Assembly (NCBI RefSeq): GCF_026898155.1
Contig: NZ_CP114029.1
Coordinates: 317,501-381,500 of the forward strand
Direction: 5' to 3'
Source: Jiella pelagia
GTDB lineage: Bacteria; Pseudomonadota; Alphaproteobacteria; Rhizobiales; Rhizobiaceae
DNA: 64,000 bases
Part shown: positions 41,008-49,805 of the stretch, piece after piece
Position numbering within the stretch: position 1 is the stretch's first letter
How the letters are laid out: every line of letters begins with the position of its first letter
Notes under the pieces: model-generated
Database searches by the model: none
What the model was told of the DNA's origin: nothing
Seen by the model: only the letters and a program-made list of their open reading frames with translations
Translations under genes and position numbers: made by a program

Positions 41008-41919
41008 CTACCGGGCCTTCTGGTGACGGATGTAGAAGAGGGTGAGACCGACCGAGATGAGCAGGATCGTCACCGCGCTGGCCGAGGCCTGCGCTAGGTT
41101 GTACTGGGAGAAGGCCAGCTTGTAGGTGTAGGTGCTGAGCACTTCGGTCGCGTAGATCGGCCCGCCGCCGGTGGTCAGCCAGATCAGCGGAAACACCTGC
41201 ATCGTCCAGATGAAGTCGAGCAGCGAGATGCTGACGATGATCGGCATGAGTTGCGGGATGGTGATGAAGAACAGCTTCTGCGGGCCGGTCGCGCCGTCGA
41301 TGTCGGCGGCCTCGTAGAGATCCTTCGGGATGCCCTGAAGACCGGCCAGAAGGCTGACCATGAACAGCGGGTAACCCGCCCAGATGTTGGCGAAGGTGAC
41401 GGCGTGAAGGGCCGTCTCGACCGACGAGAACCACTCGACCTTCGATCCGATGATGCCGAGATCGATCAGGATGCTGTTCACCACCCCGTTCGGGTCGAGC
41501 AGCAGCCGCCAGATCACCGCGATGATCACCTGGGTGAACAGCCAGGGCAGGATGTAGAGCACCCGCAGGACGCTGCGCAGCATCGGACTGATGCGGTTGC
41601 TGTTCAGCATCAGGGCGAAGGCCAGTCCGATCGTCATATGCGCGACGACGCTGGCGATGGTGAAATACAGCGTGTGCCAGAGTGAGGCCCAGAAGACCTC
41701 GTCGCCGAAGACCGCCGCGTAGTGCTTGAAGCCCGCGAAGCTCGTGTCCGGCCTGAGCACGGCGCTTTCCTGGAAGGAATAGGTGATGACCATGCCCATG
41801 GGCAGAAGCATCAGCAATCCGACGACGAGAAGCGACGGCGACAAGTAGAGATAGGGGGCGACCGTCCGGCCGAGCTTGTAGTTCGCCTTCGGGCCCCGCG
41901 CGGTCATTGAGGTGCTCAT
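41008..41919 (-). CDS. CUT1 sugar ABC transporter permease (MalF-like)
   Basis: The 303-residue protein has six membrane segments starting with PYLYLSPSLLVVGLLML and the EAA loop IPKDLYEAADIDGATGPQKL. It lies between the binding-protein gene (89 bases upstream) and the second permease (four bases downstream). Confidence 0.92.
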   Translation of the reverse strand: MSTSMTARGPKANYKLGRTVAPYLYLSPSLLVVGLLMLLPMGMVITYSFQESAVLRPDTSFAGFKHYAAVFGDEVFWASLWHTLYFTIASVVAHMTIGLAFALMLNSNRISPMLRSVLRVLYILPWLFTQVIIAVIWRLLLDPNGVVNSILIDLGIIGSKVEWFSSVETALHAVTFANIWAGYPLFMVSLLAGLQGIPKDLYEAADIDGATGPQKLFFITIPQLMPIIVSISLLDFIWTMQVFPLIWLTTGGGPIYATEVLSTYTYKLAFSQYNLAQASASAVTILLISVGLTLFYIRHQKAR

Positions 41920-42008
41920 CGGTCAAGTGGCCTGAAAGAACGCTTCGGAACGGGTGGGGGCGCAAGCGAACTCGCGCCCCCGTTGAGGTCTCGTCTCGGG
42001 TCGAGGCC

Positions 42009-43257
42009 TCAGAACTTCTCCATCCACTTCGCCTGTGCGGCAGCGGCGGTTTCTTCCGGCGTCTGCTGGCCTTCCAGCATCTTCTGGGTCTCGACGTCGA
42101 ACTGGCGCATGAGGTCGACGGCTTCCGGCAGGCCGGTGAACTCGTTGGCGAGGTAGCCCGCCTGGAAGATCTCGAAGGCCTTGGCGAAGACCGGGTCGGA
42201 GGTCACGAAGTCCGGCTTGGCGTTGACGTTGCCGGGAAAGGCGTTGGCGAGCGACACCAGACGCGCATTGACGTCTTCGCGCATCATGTACTGCACCAGC
42301 TTCCAGGCCTCCTCCTTGTGCTCGGTGGATTCGGCGATGCCGATGCCCCAGGAGGCATAGGCCAGCCCGCGTTTGCCCTCATAGCCCTCGGTCACGGGCA
42401 TCGGCACGACGTCGAAGTTGAGGTCGGGATTGCGCTCGCGGATGAGGTTCACGTGGGCGAGCGTGTCGACCATCATGCCGATGCGCCCGTTGACGAATTC
42501 CTCGACCTTCTCCTGCTCGGTCTTCGAGGCGATGCCGGGCGAGATGACGCCGGCGTCGTTGAGGCTCTTTGATGAAGGTCAGCATGTCGACCACCGGGGC
42601 GCCCTCAAGGGCGGGCTTGCCGTCGGCCATCATGCTCTCGCCGGACGCCCAGACCCAGGACATCATGTCGTTCAGGACGCTCGACGGCGACTGCAGCGAC
42701 AGGGGCAGCGCCCAGCCATACTTGTTCTCGTCGGGCTTGGTCATCTTCTTCGCCGCTTCGAGGAACTCGGCACGGGTCGAGGGCAGCTCGTCGACGCCGG
42801 CTTCCTTGGCAAAGTCGAGATTGACGAAGAGCGGATAGACGAAGGAGGCGACGGGAAACATCACCGCCTTGTCGTCGATCTTGATGATGTCGGCGACCTG
42901 GCTCTTGTCGAAGTCGGTCGCGTCCATCAGCGGGTTCATGTCGGCGATCGCATCCTGCGCCGACAGGCTGTTGACCCACGCGCCGTCGAGACCGACGACG
43001 TCGCTCATCGTGCCGCTGGCCGCGCCGATGGCGATCTGGTCACGCGTCGTGGCATAGGGGCCGCTGATCAGCGTCACGGTGATGTCGGGATTTTCCTTCT
43101 CGAAATCGTCCATGATGGCGCGCAGCGAGCCCTTCGGCAGCTCCGGCTCCCACCATTGCGAGAATTCGAGCGTGGTCTGCGCCAGCGCGCCTGTGGCGCT
43201 CAGCAGCCAGATGGCGGTAGCCCCTTTCAAAAGGGTCATGGCCTTGTTGGTCTTCAT
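42009..43257 (-). CDS. CUT1 sugar ABC substrate-binding protein, one +1 frameshift as given
   Basis: The restored product is about 415 residues, normal for a family 1 extracellular binding protein. It has a Sec signal peptide (LLSATGALAQTT), then LEFSQWWEPELPKGSLRAIM and VVGLDGAWVNSL, and in the second half RIGMMVDTLAHVNL, YASWGIGIAEST and AFPGNVNAKPDF. The frame breaks at GAGGCTC 42561-42567 (minus strand GAGCCTC) between TFIKE and LNDAGVISPG; removing one base rejoins them. The break is judged a consensus error. It lies 207 bases after the ATPase gene, an unusually large gap that may carry an mRNA-stabilising hairpin. Confidence 0.9.
42561..42567. other. Probable +1 error at a GAGCTC site (sugar-binding protein)
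   Basis: Plus strand GAGGCTC. One base less gives GAGCTC and a continuous binding protein. Confidence 0.85.
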
Positions 43258-43464
43258 GGTCTTTCCTCCCTTGCTGTTTGCGGCATTGCGGCCGCTTGGT
43301 GATCTCGAAGCGTTCGGGCCTCGTCCTTTCGGCTCTTCCCGGCCTTTGGTCCTGCCCTTGCCGCTTGCCTCCGGTCTCCCGAGGCAAGCCAGCCATTTCG
43401 GTATCCTCGTGGCCCTACCCCCAGGGGCTGCCCCCGTGGTCCGCCCTGCCCTCCTCCCGGCAGG

Positions 43465-44613
43465 TCAGCGAATGGCCAGATGCGTTTCCGGATCGAAGAA
43501 GTGCAGCTTCGAGCAGTCCACCGCCAGGTCGATCCGGCTCCTGGCGTGGACGGCGCTCGCGGGCTCGAACCTTGCGACGGCATTCGACAGGCCGCCCAGC
43601 TCCTCGACGGCGTCGGGATCGCCGGAATCGACCGGCACCGCGTCGAGCCGCAGATGCACCACGTGTTCCGAACCGAGTTCCTCGACCGTGACGACGTCTG
43701 CCGGAATGGCCTGATGGTCGCGGCCCGACGCCAGCGTGCTGTCGTAGAGGTCTTCCGGCCGGGCGCCGAAGACGATCTTGCGGCCGTCGTATCGGCGCAG
43801 CTCCGGCCGTGCCGAAAGAACCGTATCGGGCAGCTGCAACGCAAAGCCCGGTGTCTGCAGCGTCCCCTGGCTCAACTCGGCTTCGAAGAGGTTCATCGAC
43901 GGCGACCCGATGAAGCCGGCGACGAAGGCGTTGACGGGCGCATCATACAGGCGCTTGGGCGTATCAACCTGCTGCAGCACGCCGCCCTTCATGACGGCGA
44001 CGCGGTCGCCCATCGTCATGGCTTCGGTCTGGTCATGGGTGACGTAGATGGTCGTGACGCCGAGTTGGCGCTGCAGGCTGGCGATCTCGGCGCGCATCTG
44101 CACCCTGAGCTTGGCGTCGAGGTTCGACAGCGGCTCGTCCATCAGGAAGGCCGCCGGCTCGCGCACCATGGCGCGCCCCATGGCGACGCGCTGGCGCTGC
44201 CCGCCGGAAAGGTTGGCAGGCTTGCTGTCGAGAAGTTCGGTCAGCTGGAGCGTCTTGGCGATCTCGTCGACGCGCTTCCTGCGCTCGGCCTTCTTCTTGC
44301 CGGCGAGCCGCATCGAGAAGCCGATGTTCTCGAACACGGTCATATGCGGATAGAGCGCGTAGGACTGGAAGACCATCGCGATGTCACGGTCCTTGGGGGG
44401 CATGTCCACCACGTCCCGGCCGCCGATGTACAAATGGCCGCTGGTGATATCCTCCAGCCCGGCGATCATGCGCAGCGCGGTGGACTTCCCGCAGCCCGAC
44501 GGACCCACCAGGATCAGGAACTCGCCGTGCGCAATCTCCAGATTGAGGTTCTGGATCGCCTGGAAGCTGTTTCCATACGTCTTGCAGATGTTCTCAAGAA
44601 CAACCTCGGCCAT
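43465..44613 (-). CDS. CUT1 sugar ABC transporter ATPase (UgpC/MalK family)
   Basis: The 382-residue ATPase has Walker A GPSGCGKST, Q-loop MVFQSYALYPHM, signature NLSGGQRQRVAMG, Walker B AAFLMDEPLSNLD and His switch YVTHDQTEAM, then the C-terminal TOBE/OB regulatory domain (FGARPEDL). CGGGAGGACACGG precedes the start. It is the first gene of the transport transcript, with an AT-rich 155-base region upstream that holds the candidate operator at 44726-44740. Confidence 0.93.
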   Translation of the reverse strand: MAEVVLENICKTYGNSFQAIQNLNLEIAHGEFLILVGPSGCGKSTALRMIAGLEDITSGHLYIGGRDVVDMPPKDRDIAMVFQSYALYPHMTVFENIGFSMRLAGKKKAERRKRVDEIAKTLQLTELLDSKPANLSGGQRQRVAMGRAMVREPAAFLMDEPLSNLDAKLRVQMRAEIASLQRQLGVTTIYVTHDQTEAMTMGDRVAVMKGGVLQQVDTPKRLYDAPVNAFVAGFIGSPSMNLFEAELSQGTLQTPGFALQLPDTVLSARPELRRYDGRKIVFGARPEDLYDSTLASGRDHQAIPADVVTVEELGSEHVVHLRLDAVPVDSGDPDAVEELGGLSNAVARFEPASAVHARSRIDLAVDCSKLHFFDPETHLAIR

Positions 44614-44725
44614 CCGTGTCCTCCCGTCGACGCCAGCCTCTGCGGGATGTGCGCCACATGTTCGCGTTACCGGCCTCGTCCGCCGGACCGCTCGTCATTT
44701 CCTTGCCTCGACAATACGGCAAACG

Positions 44726-44740
44726 TTACAATCTGCAAAT
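44726..44740. promoter_or_regulatory. Candidate LacI-family operator upstream of the ABC ATPase gene
   Basis: TTACAATCTGCAAAT followed by an A-rich run and TTACGA. Similar words occur at 47498 and 52938. It lies about 113 bases before the ATPase start. A nearby partial palindrome, TTACGACTTGTAA at 44748-44760, may belong to it. Confidence 0.5.
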
Positions 44741-44768
44741 AAAAAAATTACGACTTGTAAAAAACCCG

Positions 44769-45707
44769 TCACGGCGCGCCGACCTCCAGATCGCGGAAGT
44801 CCGGCGCATCGGCGTTTTGGAGCAGTTCCTCCACCTCCCCGGCCGCGGGAAGTGCTTCCCGCCCGCCGCGCCCTGCGACCGAAAGCGCCGCCGCTGCCGC
44901 CGCGAAACGGACGCAGTCGCGGATGCTGCGGTTCTGAACGAGCGCATGGGCATAGGCGCCGTGAAAACAGTCTCCCGCTCCTGTCGTATCAACGACAGTG
45001 ACGCGATGCGCCGGCAGGTGCTGCGGGCGGCCGCCCACCTCCATAAGATAGGCGCCTTCGGCGCCATCGGTCAGCACCACCGACGAGCGCGTGTCGGACC
45101 ATAAGGCCGAAAGGACGTCCCCGGGCGCCTCGCGCCCCGTATGGCGCCGGGCAAAGCCGATCGGCAGCACCAGGTGGTCGGAGATCTCCAGCAAGTGGTC
45201 CGTGGCCTCTCCGGCCGTCCATTCGATATCCGCGACGACCGGCACGCCGAGGTCGCGCGCCCTTCGCACGACACCGGACGAGCGGATGGCATAACCGTCG
45301 ATCAGCAATGCCCCGGCTGCCCGCAAAACCGCATCGGGAAGATCCAGCGCCGTGCCGAGCCGCACGTCGTCGTCATAGGCGATGAACCTGTCGCCGTCAG
45401 AGCCCACCGTTATGGTCGCTCGGATCGGCTGGCAGTCGGCCGCACGGGGCGCATCGTCGATGCGCACCCCGCTGGCCTGAAGTTCCTGAACCACCTCGTC
45501 GTCGGCCACCTCGCTCAGCCAGCCGACGAAGCTCGCAGCCCCACCCAGCCGGGCGACGGCGACCAGCGCCGTCGCGACGTTGCCGCCGAAGGAGCGGGTG
45601 CGGCGAAGCACCCGGCCCTTGCCGGCCTGAAGAGGTGCGTCGACATAGTAGATGTCGTCGACCGAGAGCGCGCCGAAGCCGATGACCGGGCGCGCCGGCC
45701 CCTCCAT
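44769..45707 (-). CDS. PfkB family carbohydrate kinase
   Basis: The 312-residue kinase has the N-terminal substrate motif GFGALSVDDIYYVDAP, the FGGNVATALVAVARLGG ring-binding segment and the C-terminal signature DTTGAGDCFHGAYAHAL with the catalytic Asp. It phosphorylates a sugar or ketose with ATP. Its ATG shares one base with the aldolase stop (TGATG), so kinase and aldolase are translated together, suggesting the kinase product is the aldolase substrate. Confidence 0.92.
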   Translation of the reverse strand: MEGPARPVIGFGALSVDDIYYVDAPLQAGKGRVLRRTRSFGGNVATALVAVARLGGAASFVGWLSEVADDEVVQELQASGVRIDDAPRAADCQPIRATITVGSDGDRFIAYDDDVRLGTALDLPDAVLRAAGALLIDGYAIRSSGVVRRARDLGVPVVADIEWTAGEATDHLLEISDHLVLPIGFARRHTGREAPGDVLSALWSDTRSSVVLTDGAEGAYLMEVGGRPQHLPAHRVTVVDTTGAGDCFHGAYAHALVQNRSIRDCVRFAAAAAALSVAGRGGREALPAAGEVEELLQNADAPDFRDLEVGAP

Positions 45708-46507
45708 CAGTCCTTGGCCCGCTTCAGCGCGTCTTCCGCGGCGAGGCCGTCATGGATGACACCGCGGAACGCGCGGGCCGACATGGTCGGATCGCCATGG
45801 CCCCAGAGATTGCGCCCGACGACGGCGCCGCGGGCGCCGGCCTGGATCGCCTCGGCGGTCTGCTCCAAAGCGCCGAGAAGCGTTTCGGTCTTCGGTCCGC
45901 CGGCGATCACCACCGGAACCGGGCTGGTGCGCACCGTTTCCTTGTAGCTCTCGAAGTCGCCGGTATAGCCGATCTTGATCACGTCGACGCCGGTCTCGAT
46001 GCCGATCCGCGCGGCATAGGCGATCTCTTCCGGGGTGAAGACGATCTTGCAACCGTCGGAATAGTCGCGTGGATAGATATGCGCGACGACGGGCATGCCG
46101 AAGCGCGCGGCGGCATTGACCGAGTCGGTGAGCCAGCGAATGTAGCGACCCTCGGTGGCGCCGCGCACCGGGATGGCGACGGCCAGCGCGTCGGCGCCCA
46201 TCCGCACCGCATCCTCCGGCGTCGCGATCAGCTCGCTGATCCGATCGTCGGGCGTGAAGCAGCCGGCCTGGATCACCAGCGAGGCCTTGCCGGCATAGCG
46301 CGGCCAGAGCGTGCGCGCCGCGCCCGGCTGGATGCTGACATAGTCAGGCTTGCCCTGCATGACGCGCTCCAGCGCGCCCGGCAGATCGGCAAGGCCGCCG
46401 TAGCGCACGTCGCCATAGCCGACGAAGTGGTCGACAGCGCCGCCGAACAGGTTTCCGGAAGGGTGGGAAAACAGGCGCGCAAGACGCACCGCCGTACCGA
46501 GAGTCAT
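45707..46507 (-). CDS. DhnA-type class I aldolase (DeoC/LsrF/archaeal FBA-like)
   Basis: The 266-residue TIM-barrel protein belongs to the DhnA group: an N-terminal AVDHFVGYG, YVSIQPGAARTLWPRYAG, PVVAHIYPRDYSD, ARIGIETGVDVIKIGYTGDFESYKE with the putative Schiff-base Lys in DVIKIGYTG, and VPVVIAGGPKTETLLGAL. It should cleave a phosphorylated sugar to DHAP or glyceraldehyde phosphate plus an aldehyde; LsrF, in contrast, is a thiolase, so chemistry is not fixed. It is between the isomerase (73 bases upstream) and the kinase (overlapping). Confidence 0.88.
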   Translation of the reverse strand: MTLGTAVRLARLFSHPSGNLFGGAVDHFVGYGDVRYGGLADLPGALERVMQGKPDYVSIQPGAARTLWPRYAGKASLVIQAGCFTPDDRISELIATPEDAVRMGADALAVAIPVRGATEGRYIRWLTDSVNAAARFGMPVVAHIYPRDYSDGCKIVFTPEEIAYAARIGIETGVDVIKIGYTGDFESYKETVRTSPVPVVIAGGPKTETLLGALEQTAEAIQAGARGAVVGRNLWGHGDPTMSARAFRGVIHDGLAAEDALKRAKD

Positions 46508-46580
46508 CTCAAGTCTCCAAGGCTTTCAATTGTTGGATCGGGGCTTCGAACGATGGACCGGCCCCGCCGGGCCTCATGCC

Positions 46581-47390
46581 TTACGTCAGGGCGCGCATGG
46601 TCTCGAAGTTGCGGCGGACCGCATCGGCGGGGTCCCTGCCCGCCTCGTCGGATTCTTCCTCGACGACGATCCAGCCGTTGAAGCGCGGCGCCTGGCTGGC
46701 GGCGGCAAGCACGGCGGGAACGTCGCAGACGCCTGCGCCGAGCATCGCCCAGGTGCCGTCCACCGTGACGTCCTTCAGGTGGACGTAGCGGATGCGCTGG
46801 TCGAAATCGCCGAGGGTTCCGAGGAGATCCTGGCCGCCCCGCAGGATGTGTCCGGTGTCGGGCACCCAGCCGACGGCGTCGTCGAGAAGGGCGAAGATCC
46901 GGTCGTAGTCGGCCTTGTCGAACAGCAGCGTGTTTTCGTGCGACGAGGGATGCAATGCGAGGTCGACACCGGCCGCGCGCGCAATCTTGGCCGAACGATT
47001 GTAGATGTCGGCGGCGATGGAGATCTTGTCGGGACGCGCACCCTCGCTCATGGCCGTCGCCGAGCCCATCGACAGGACGGCGCCCGGAAAGCGCGATGCG
47101 AAGTCTGCCCACTTGCGGCAGGCCTCATAGTCGGCCTCGGCCTGATCGGGTTCGCTGAACCCGCCGTCCGAGCCGTAGGCGAAGGCGGCGAGCCTCAGCC
47201 CAGCCGTGTCGAGGCGCTTTGCGAAGGCGTCCGGCCGGTCGGAGTAGTGGCCGATCATCGTGTCAGTGATCTCGATGCCTTCGTAGCCGGCCGCCGCGAT
47301 GGCGTCGACGAGGTCGTCGGGCCCGCCGGTCCAGCTGTCGCCGAGCATTTCCCAGGTGAATGTCTGGCACGCAAGGCGTTGTGCCGCCAT
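46581..47390 (-). CDS. Sugar phosphate isomerase/epimerase (TIM-barrel, AP-endonuclease 2 fold)
   Basis: The 269-residue protein has the xylose isomerase-like pattern: CQTFTWEMLG, GYEGIEITDTMIGHYSD, LALHPSSHENTLL with metal His/Glu, GWVPDTGHILRGGQD with the metal Asp and His, RYVHLKDV, and a C-terminal WIVVEEESDE. GGGAGGAAAAC precedes the start. It opens the catabolic transcript and is divergent from the Gfo/Idh gene. Likely an aldose-ketose isomerase or epimerase; substrate unknown. Confidence 0.9.
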   Translation of the reverse strand: MAAQRLACQTFTWEMLGDSWTGGPDDLVDAIAAAGYEGIEITDTMIGHYSDRPDAFAKRLDTAGLRLAAFAYGSDGGFSEPDQAEADYEACRKWADFASRFPGAVLSMGSATAMSEGARPDKISIAADIYNRSAKIARAAGVDLALHPSSHENTLLFDKADYDRIFALLDDAVGWVPDTGHILRGGQDLLGTLGDFDQRIRYVHLKDVTVDGTWAMLGAGVCDVPAVLAAASQAPRFNGWIVVEEESDEAGRDPADAVRRNFETMRALT

Positions 47391-47555
47391 GTTTTCCTCC
47401 CTCTCCCGGCGCTCCCTCCAATGCGGAGAGCGCTCCCCGCACGCCGCTTCCGGGCGCTTCGAGCCGATAACTTGATGGCCCGAGCTAACTTGTTTTTTTA
47501 CAGATCGTCAAATAAAAATATACGAAATCAAAAAATTTGAATTGGAGGACAAGCC
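47391..47555. promoter_or_regulatory. Divergent promoter region of the sugar locus with candidate operator
   Basis: The region between the isomerase (-) and Gfo/Idh gene (+) is strongly AT-rich at 47490-47545 compared with its surroundings. TTACAGATCGTCAAAT lies at 47498-47513, 108 bases from the isomerase start and 43 from the other start. Its geometry to the isomerase matches that of the site at 44726 to the ATPase gene. Confidence 0.55.
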
Positions 47556-48705
47556 ATGTCGAAGGCCGCCAGCGATCAACTCAGGATCGGCGTCGTGGGC
47601 TGCGGGAACATCTCCCATGCCTATCTGCACAACGCGGCAATGTTCGGGGATGTCAGGCCCGTCGCCTGCGCCGATCTCAATCCGGAGACCGCAAGGGCCC
47701 GGGCCGAGACCTTTGGCATCGAGGCGATGAGCCCGGACGAGCTGATCGCCTCGCCGGAGGTCGACCTCGTCCTCAACCTCACCATCCCTGCCGCGCATTT
47801 CGCCATCTCGATGCAGGCGCTCGAGGCGGGCAAGCACGTCTTCACCGAAAAGCCGCTCGGCACCACCGTCCGGGAGGGGCGCAAGCTCGTCGAGACGGCC
47901 AGGGCGCGTGGCCTTCTGATCGGCTCGGCGCCGGACACCTTCCTCGGCGCGGCCGGGCGCCATGCCCGCCGGATGATCGAAAGCGGCGCCATCGGCCGCC
48001 CGGTCACCGGCACCGCCTTCATGATGGGCCGCGGCATGGAGCACTGGCACCCGGACCCGGCGTTCTATTACCAGCCCGGGGGCGGGCCGGTCCTCGACAT
48101 GGGGCCGTATTACCTCAGCATGCTGGTCAATCTGCTCGGGCCCGTCCACCGGGTGCAGGCGCTCTCGACCAGCGCGCACCAGGAGCGGCACCTGACGGCC
48201 GAAGGCCCGCTCAAGGGCAGCCGCATCCCCGTCGGCACGCCGACCAGCGTCTCCTCCCTCCTCGAATTTGCCAGCGGCACGCAGATCACCTTCGTCGCCT
48301 CCTGGGACGTCTATCGCCATAGCAACCGCCAGATCGAACTGCACGGCACCGAAGGCTCGCTCGGCCTGCCGGACCCCGACAACTTCTCCGGCGTCGTCAG
48401 CCTGTCCGATCACGGCGCGCCCTGGCAGGACCTCGACACGGCGTCCCTGCCCTTCGGCGCGCTGAATTGGCCGCTGGAAGCCCCCGATCGCGGCAACTAC
48501 CGGATGCTCGGCCTCGCCGATCTGGCGCGATCGCTGATCGAGGGCCGCGCGCCGCGCGCCTCGGGCGACCTGGCGCTGCACGTCCTGGAAGTGATGGAAG
48601 CGATCCTGACCGCCGGCGAGACGGGCGAGACCGTCATGATCGAGCCGGTCGACTGCCAGCCACGCGCCCTCGGCGAGACCGAGGCAGAGGAGCCTCTTGA
48701 AATGA
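47556..48705 (+). CDS. Gfo/Idh/MocA family oxidoreductase, last codons affected by a +1 error
   Basis: GGAGGACAAGCC precedes the ATG. The product has the Rossmann motif VGCGNISHAYLHNA, the EKPLGTTV family signature (EKP, catalytic Lys region) and a C-terminal sheet domain with YYQPGGGPVLDMGPYYL and ELHGTEGSLGLPDPDNF. As given the frame runs on into the next gene, producing an apparent 695-residue fusion. Removing one base from GAGCCTC at 48690-48696 ends the protein with Leu-Leu-Lys and a TGA at 48703, giving about 382 residues, a normal length. The family oxidises sugars, glycosides or inositols with NAD(P). Confidence 0.9.
48690..48696. other. Probable +1 error at a GAGCTC site (false gene fusion)
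   Basis: GAGCCTC here, with the extra base on the C. Restoring GAGCTC separates the two genes through an ATGA overlap at 48702-48705. Confidence 0.8.
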
Positions 48706-49643
48706 CCGATCTCGACGCATCCGCCGCCGCCGCCATCCGTGCCATGTCGGAGGCCGGCGCTCCGTCGCTGGCCGATCTGACGCCGGAAGCCGCGCGCATT
48801 CAGTACGATCAGGGATATGCCGGCCTGCAGCTTCCCCATGAGGATGTCGAGGAAGCGACCGTCGGAACCTGGGAGGGCCTGCGCGTCAAGATCTGGCGCG
48901 GCCATGGCGCCCCGCGCTCGGGCGGGCGGGCCTTGCTCTACCTCCACGGCGGCGGCTGGGTCATCGGCGCGATCGAATCGCACGAGCAGATCTGCCGGCG
49001 CATCGCCAACCGGACACGCTCCGTCGTCGTCGCGCCAGACTACCGGCTGGCGCCGGAAACGCACTTCCCGGGCGGGATCGAGGACTGCGTGAAAGCGCTC
49101 AGCCATCTGCATGAGCGAGCGGGCGCCCTCGGCATCGACCCGACCCGGATCGCGGTCGGCGGCGACAGCGCCGGCGGCAATCTCGCCGCCGTCCTTGCCC
49201 TCCTGGCGAGAGACGGCGCCGCCCCGCCCGTCGCGGCACAGCTTTTGATCTACCCGAACACCGACCAGGCCCAGGACGGCGAGAGTTTTCGCCAGTTCGG
49301 CGAGGGTCACGGCCTGACGACGCGGGAGATGGCCTGGTTCCGCCAGCACTACCTGCCGACGCAGGAAGCCCGGCAGGACTGGCGCGCCGCCCCGCTCCTC
49401 GCCCCGTCTCTTGCCGGCCTCGCCCCGGCCGCCGTCGTCCTGGCCGGCCACGACGTGCTCTACTCGGAAGGCGCGGCCTATGCCGCCCGGCTGGAGGCCG
49501 AGAGCCGAGCCACGGTGCGCTGCTGGCCAGGCCAGATCCACGGTTTCGTCTCGATGTCGGCGCTCATCCCGGAGGCGACCGAGGCGCTCGACTGGATTTG
49601 CGAGCGGTGGGGGAGTTCGTCGACTGATCTATCGCCGAACTGA
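48702..49643 (+). CDS. Alpha/beta hydrolase of the hormone-sensitive lipase family
   Basis: The 313-residue protein has the oxyanion loop HGGGWVIG, nucleophile elbow GDSAGGNLAA, acid PAAVVLAGHDVL and catalytic His HGFVS. Start ATG at 48702 forms an ATGA overlap with the corrected end of the Gfo/Idh gene. It should hydrolyse a small ester or lactone; in this operon a sugar lactone or acylated sugar is a plausible substrate, which is inference. IS110-family DNA follows its stop. Confidence 0.88.
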   Translation: MTDLDASAAAAIRAMSEAGAPSLADLTPEAARIQYDQGYAGLQLPHEDVEEATVGTWEGLRVKIWRGHGAPRSGGRALLYLHGGGWVIGAIESHEQICRRIANRTRSVVVAPDYRLAPETHFPGGIEDCVKALSHLHERAGALGIDPTRIAVGGDSAGGNLAAVLALLARDGAAPPVAAQLLIYPNTDQAQDGESFRQFGEGHGLTTREMAWFRQHYLPTQEARQDWRAAPLLAPSLAGLAPAAVVLAGHDVLYSEGAAYAARLEAESRATVRCWPGQIHGFVSMSALIPEATEALDWICERWGSSSTDLSPN

Positions 49644-49712
49644 GACTTCAAGCCCCGAGCCGCTCAGGAAGTTTGCGGGAATGTGACACCTGCTGTTTGA
49701 AACAGATGGGGT

Positions 49713-49722
49713 GATTGGGGTC
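49713..49722. repeat. Left subterminal inverted repeat of the IS
   Basis: GATTGGGGTC, exact reverse complement of 51111-51120. Confidence 0.6.
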
Positions 49723-49805
49723 TCGGCCGCAGCGGCGGCTGCTCCCTTCAAGATGGTAAAACGTGGTCCGTGTTGATCGGCCACAAGCATCGAGAGGAAG
49801 CAGCC

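Noticed and set aside
38901-41045. Long plus-strand open frame across the ABC permease and SDR genes
   Set aside because: It is antisense to well-supported genes and rich in Arg, His, Asp and Gly as typical of shadow translation.
47556-49643. A novel 695-residue oxidoreductase-hydrolase fusion enzyme
   Set aside because: The junction is at a GAGCCTC that, corrected to GAGCTC, yields a stop and an overlapping start; four other identical corrections in the window support this.
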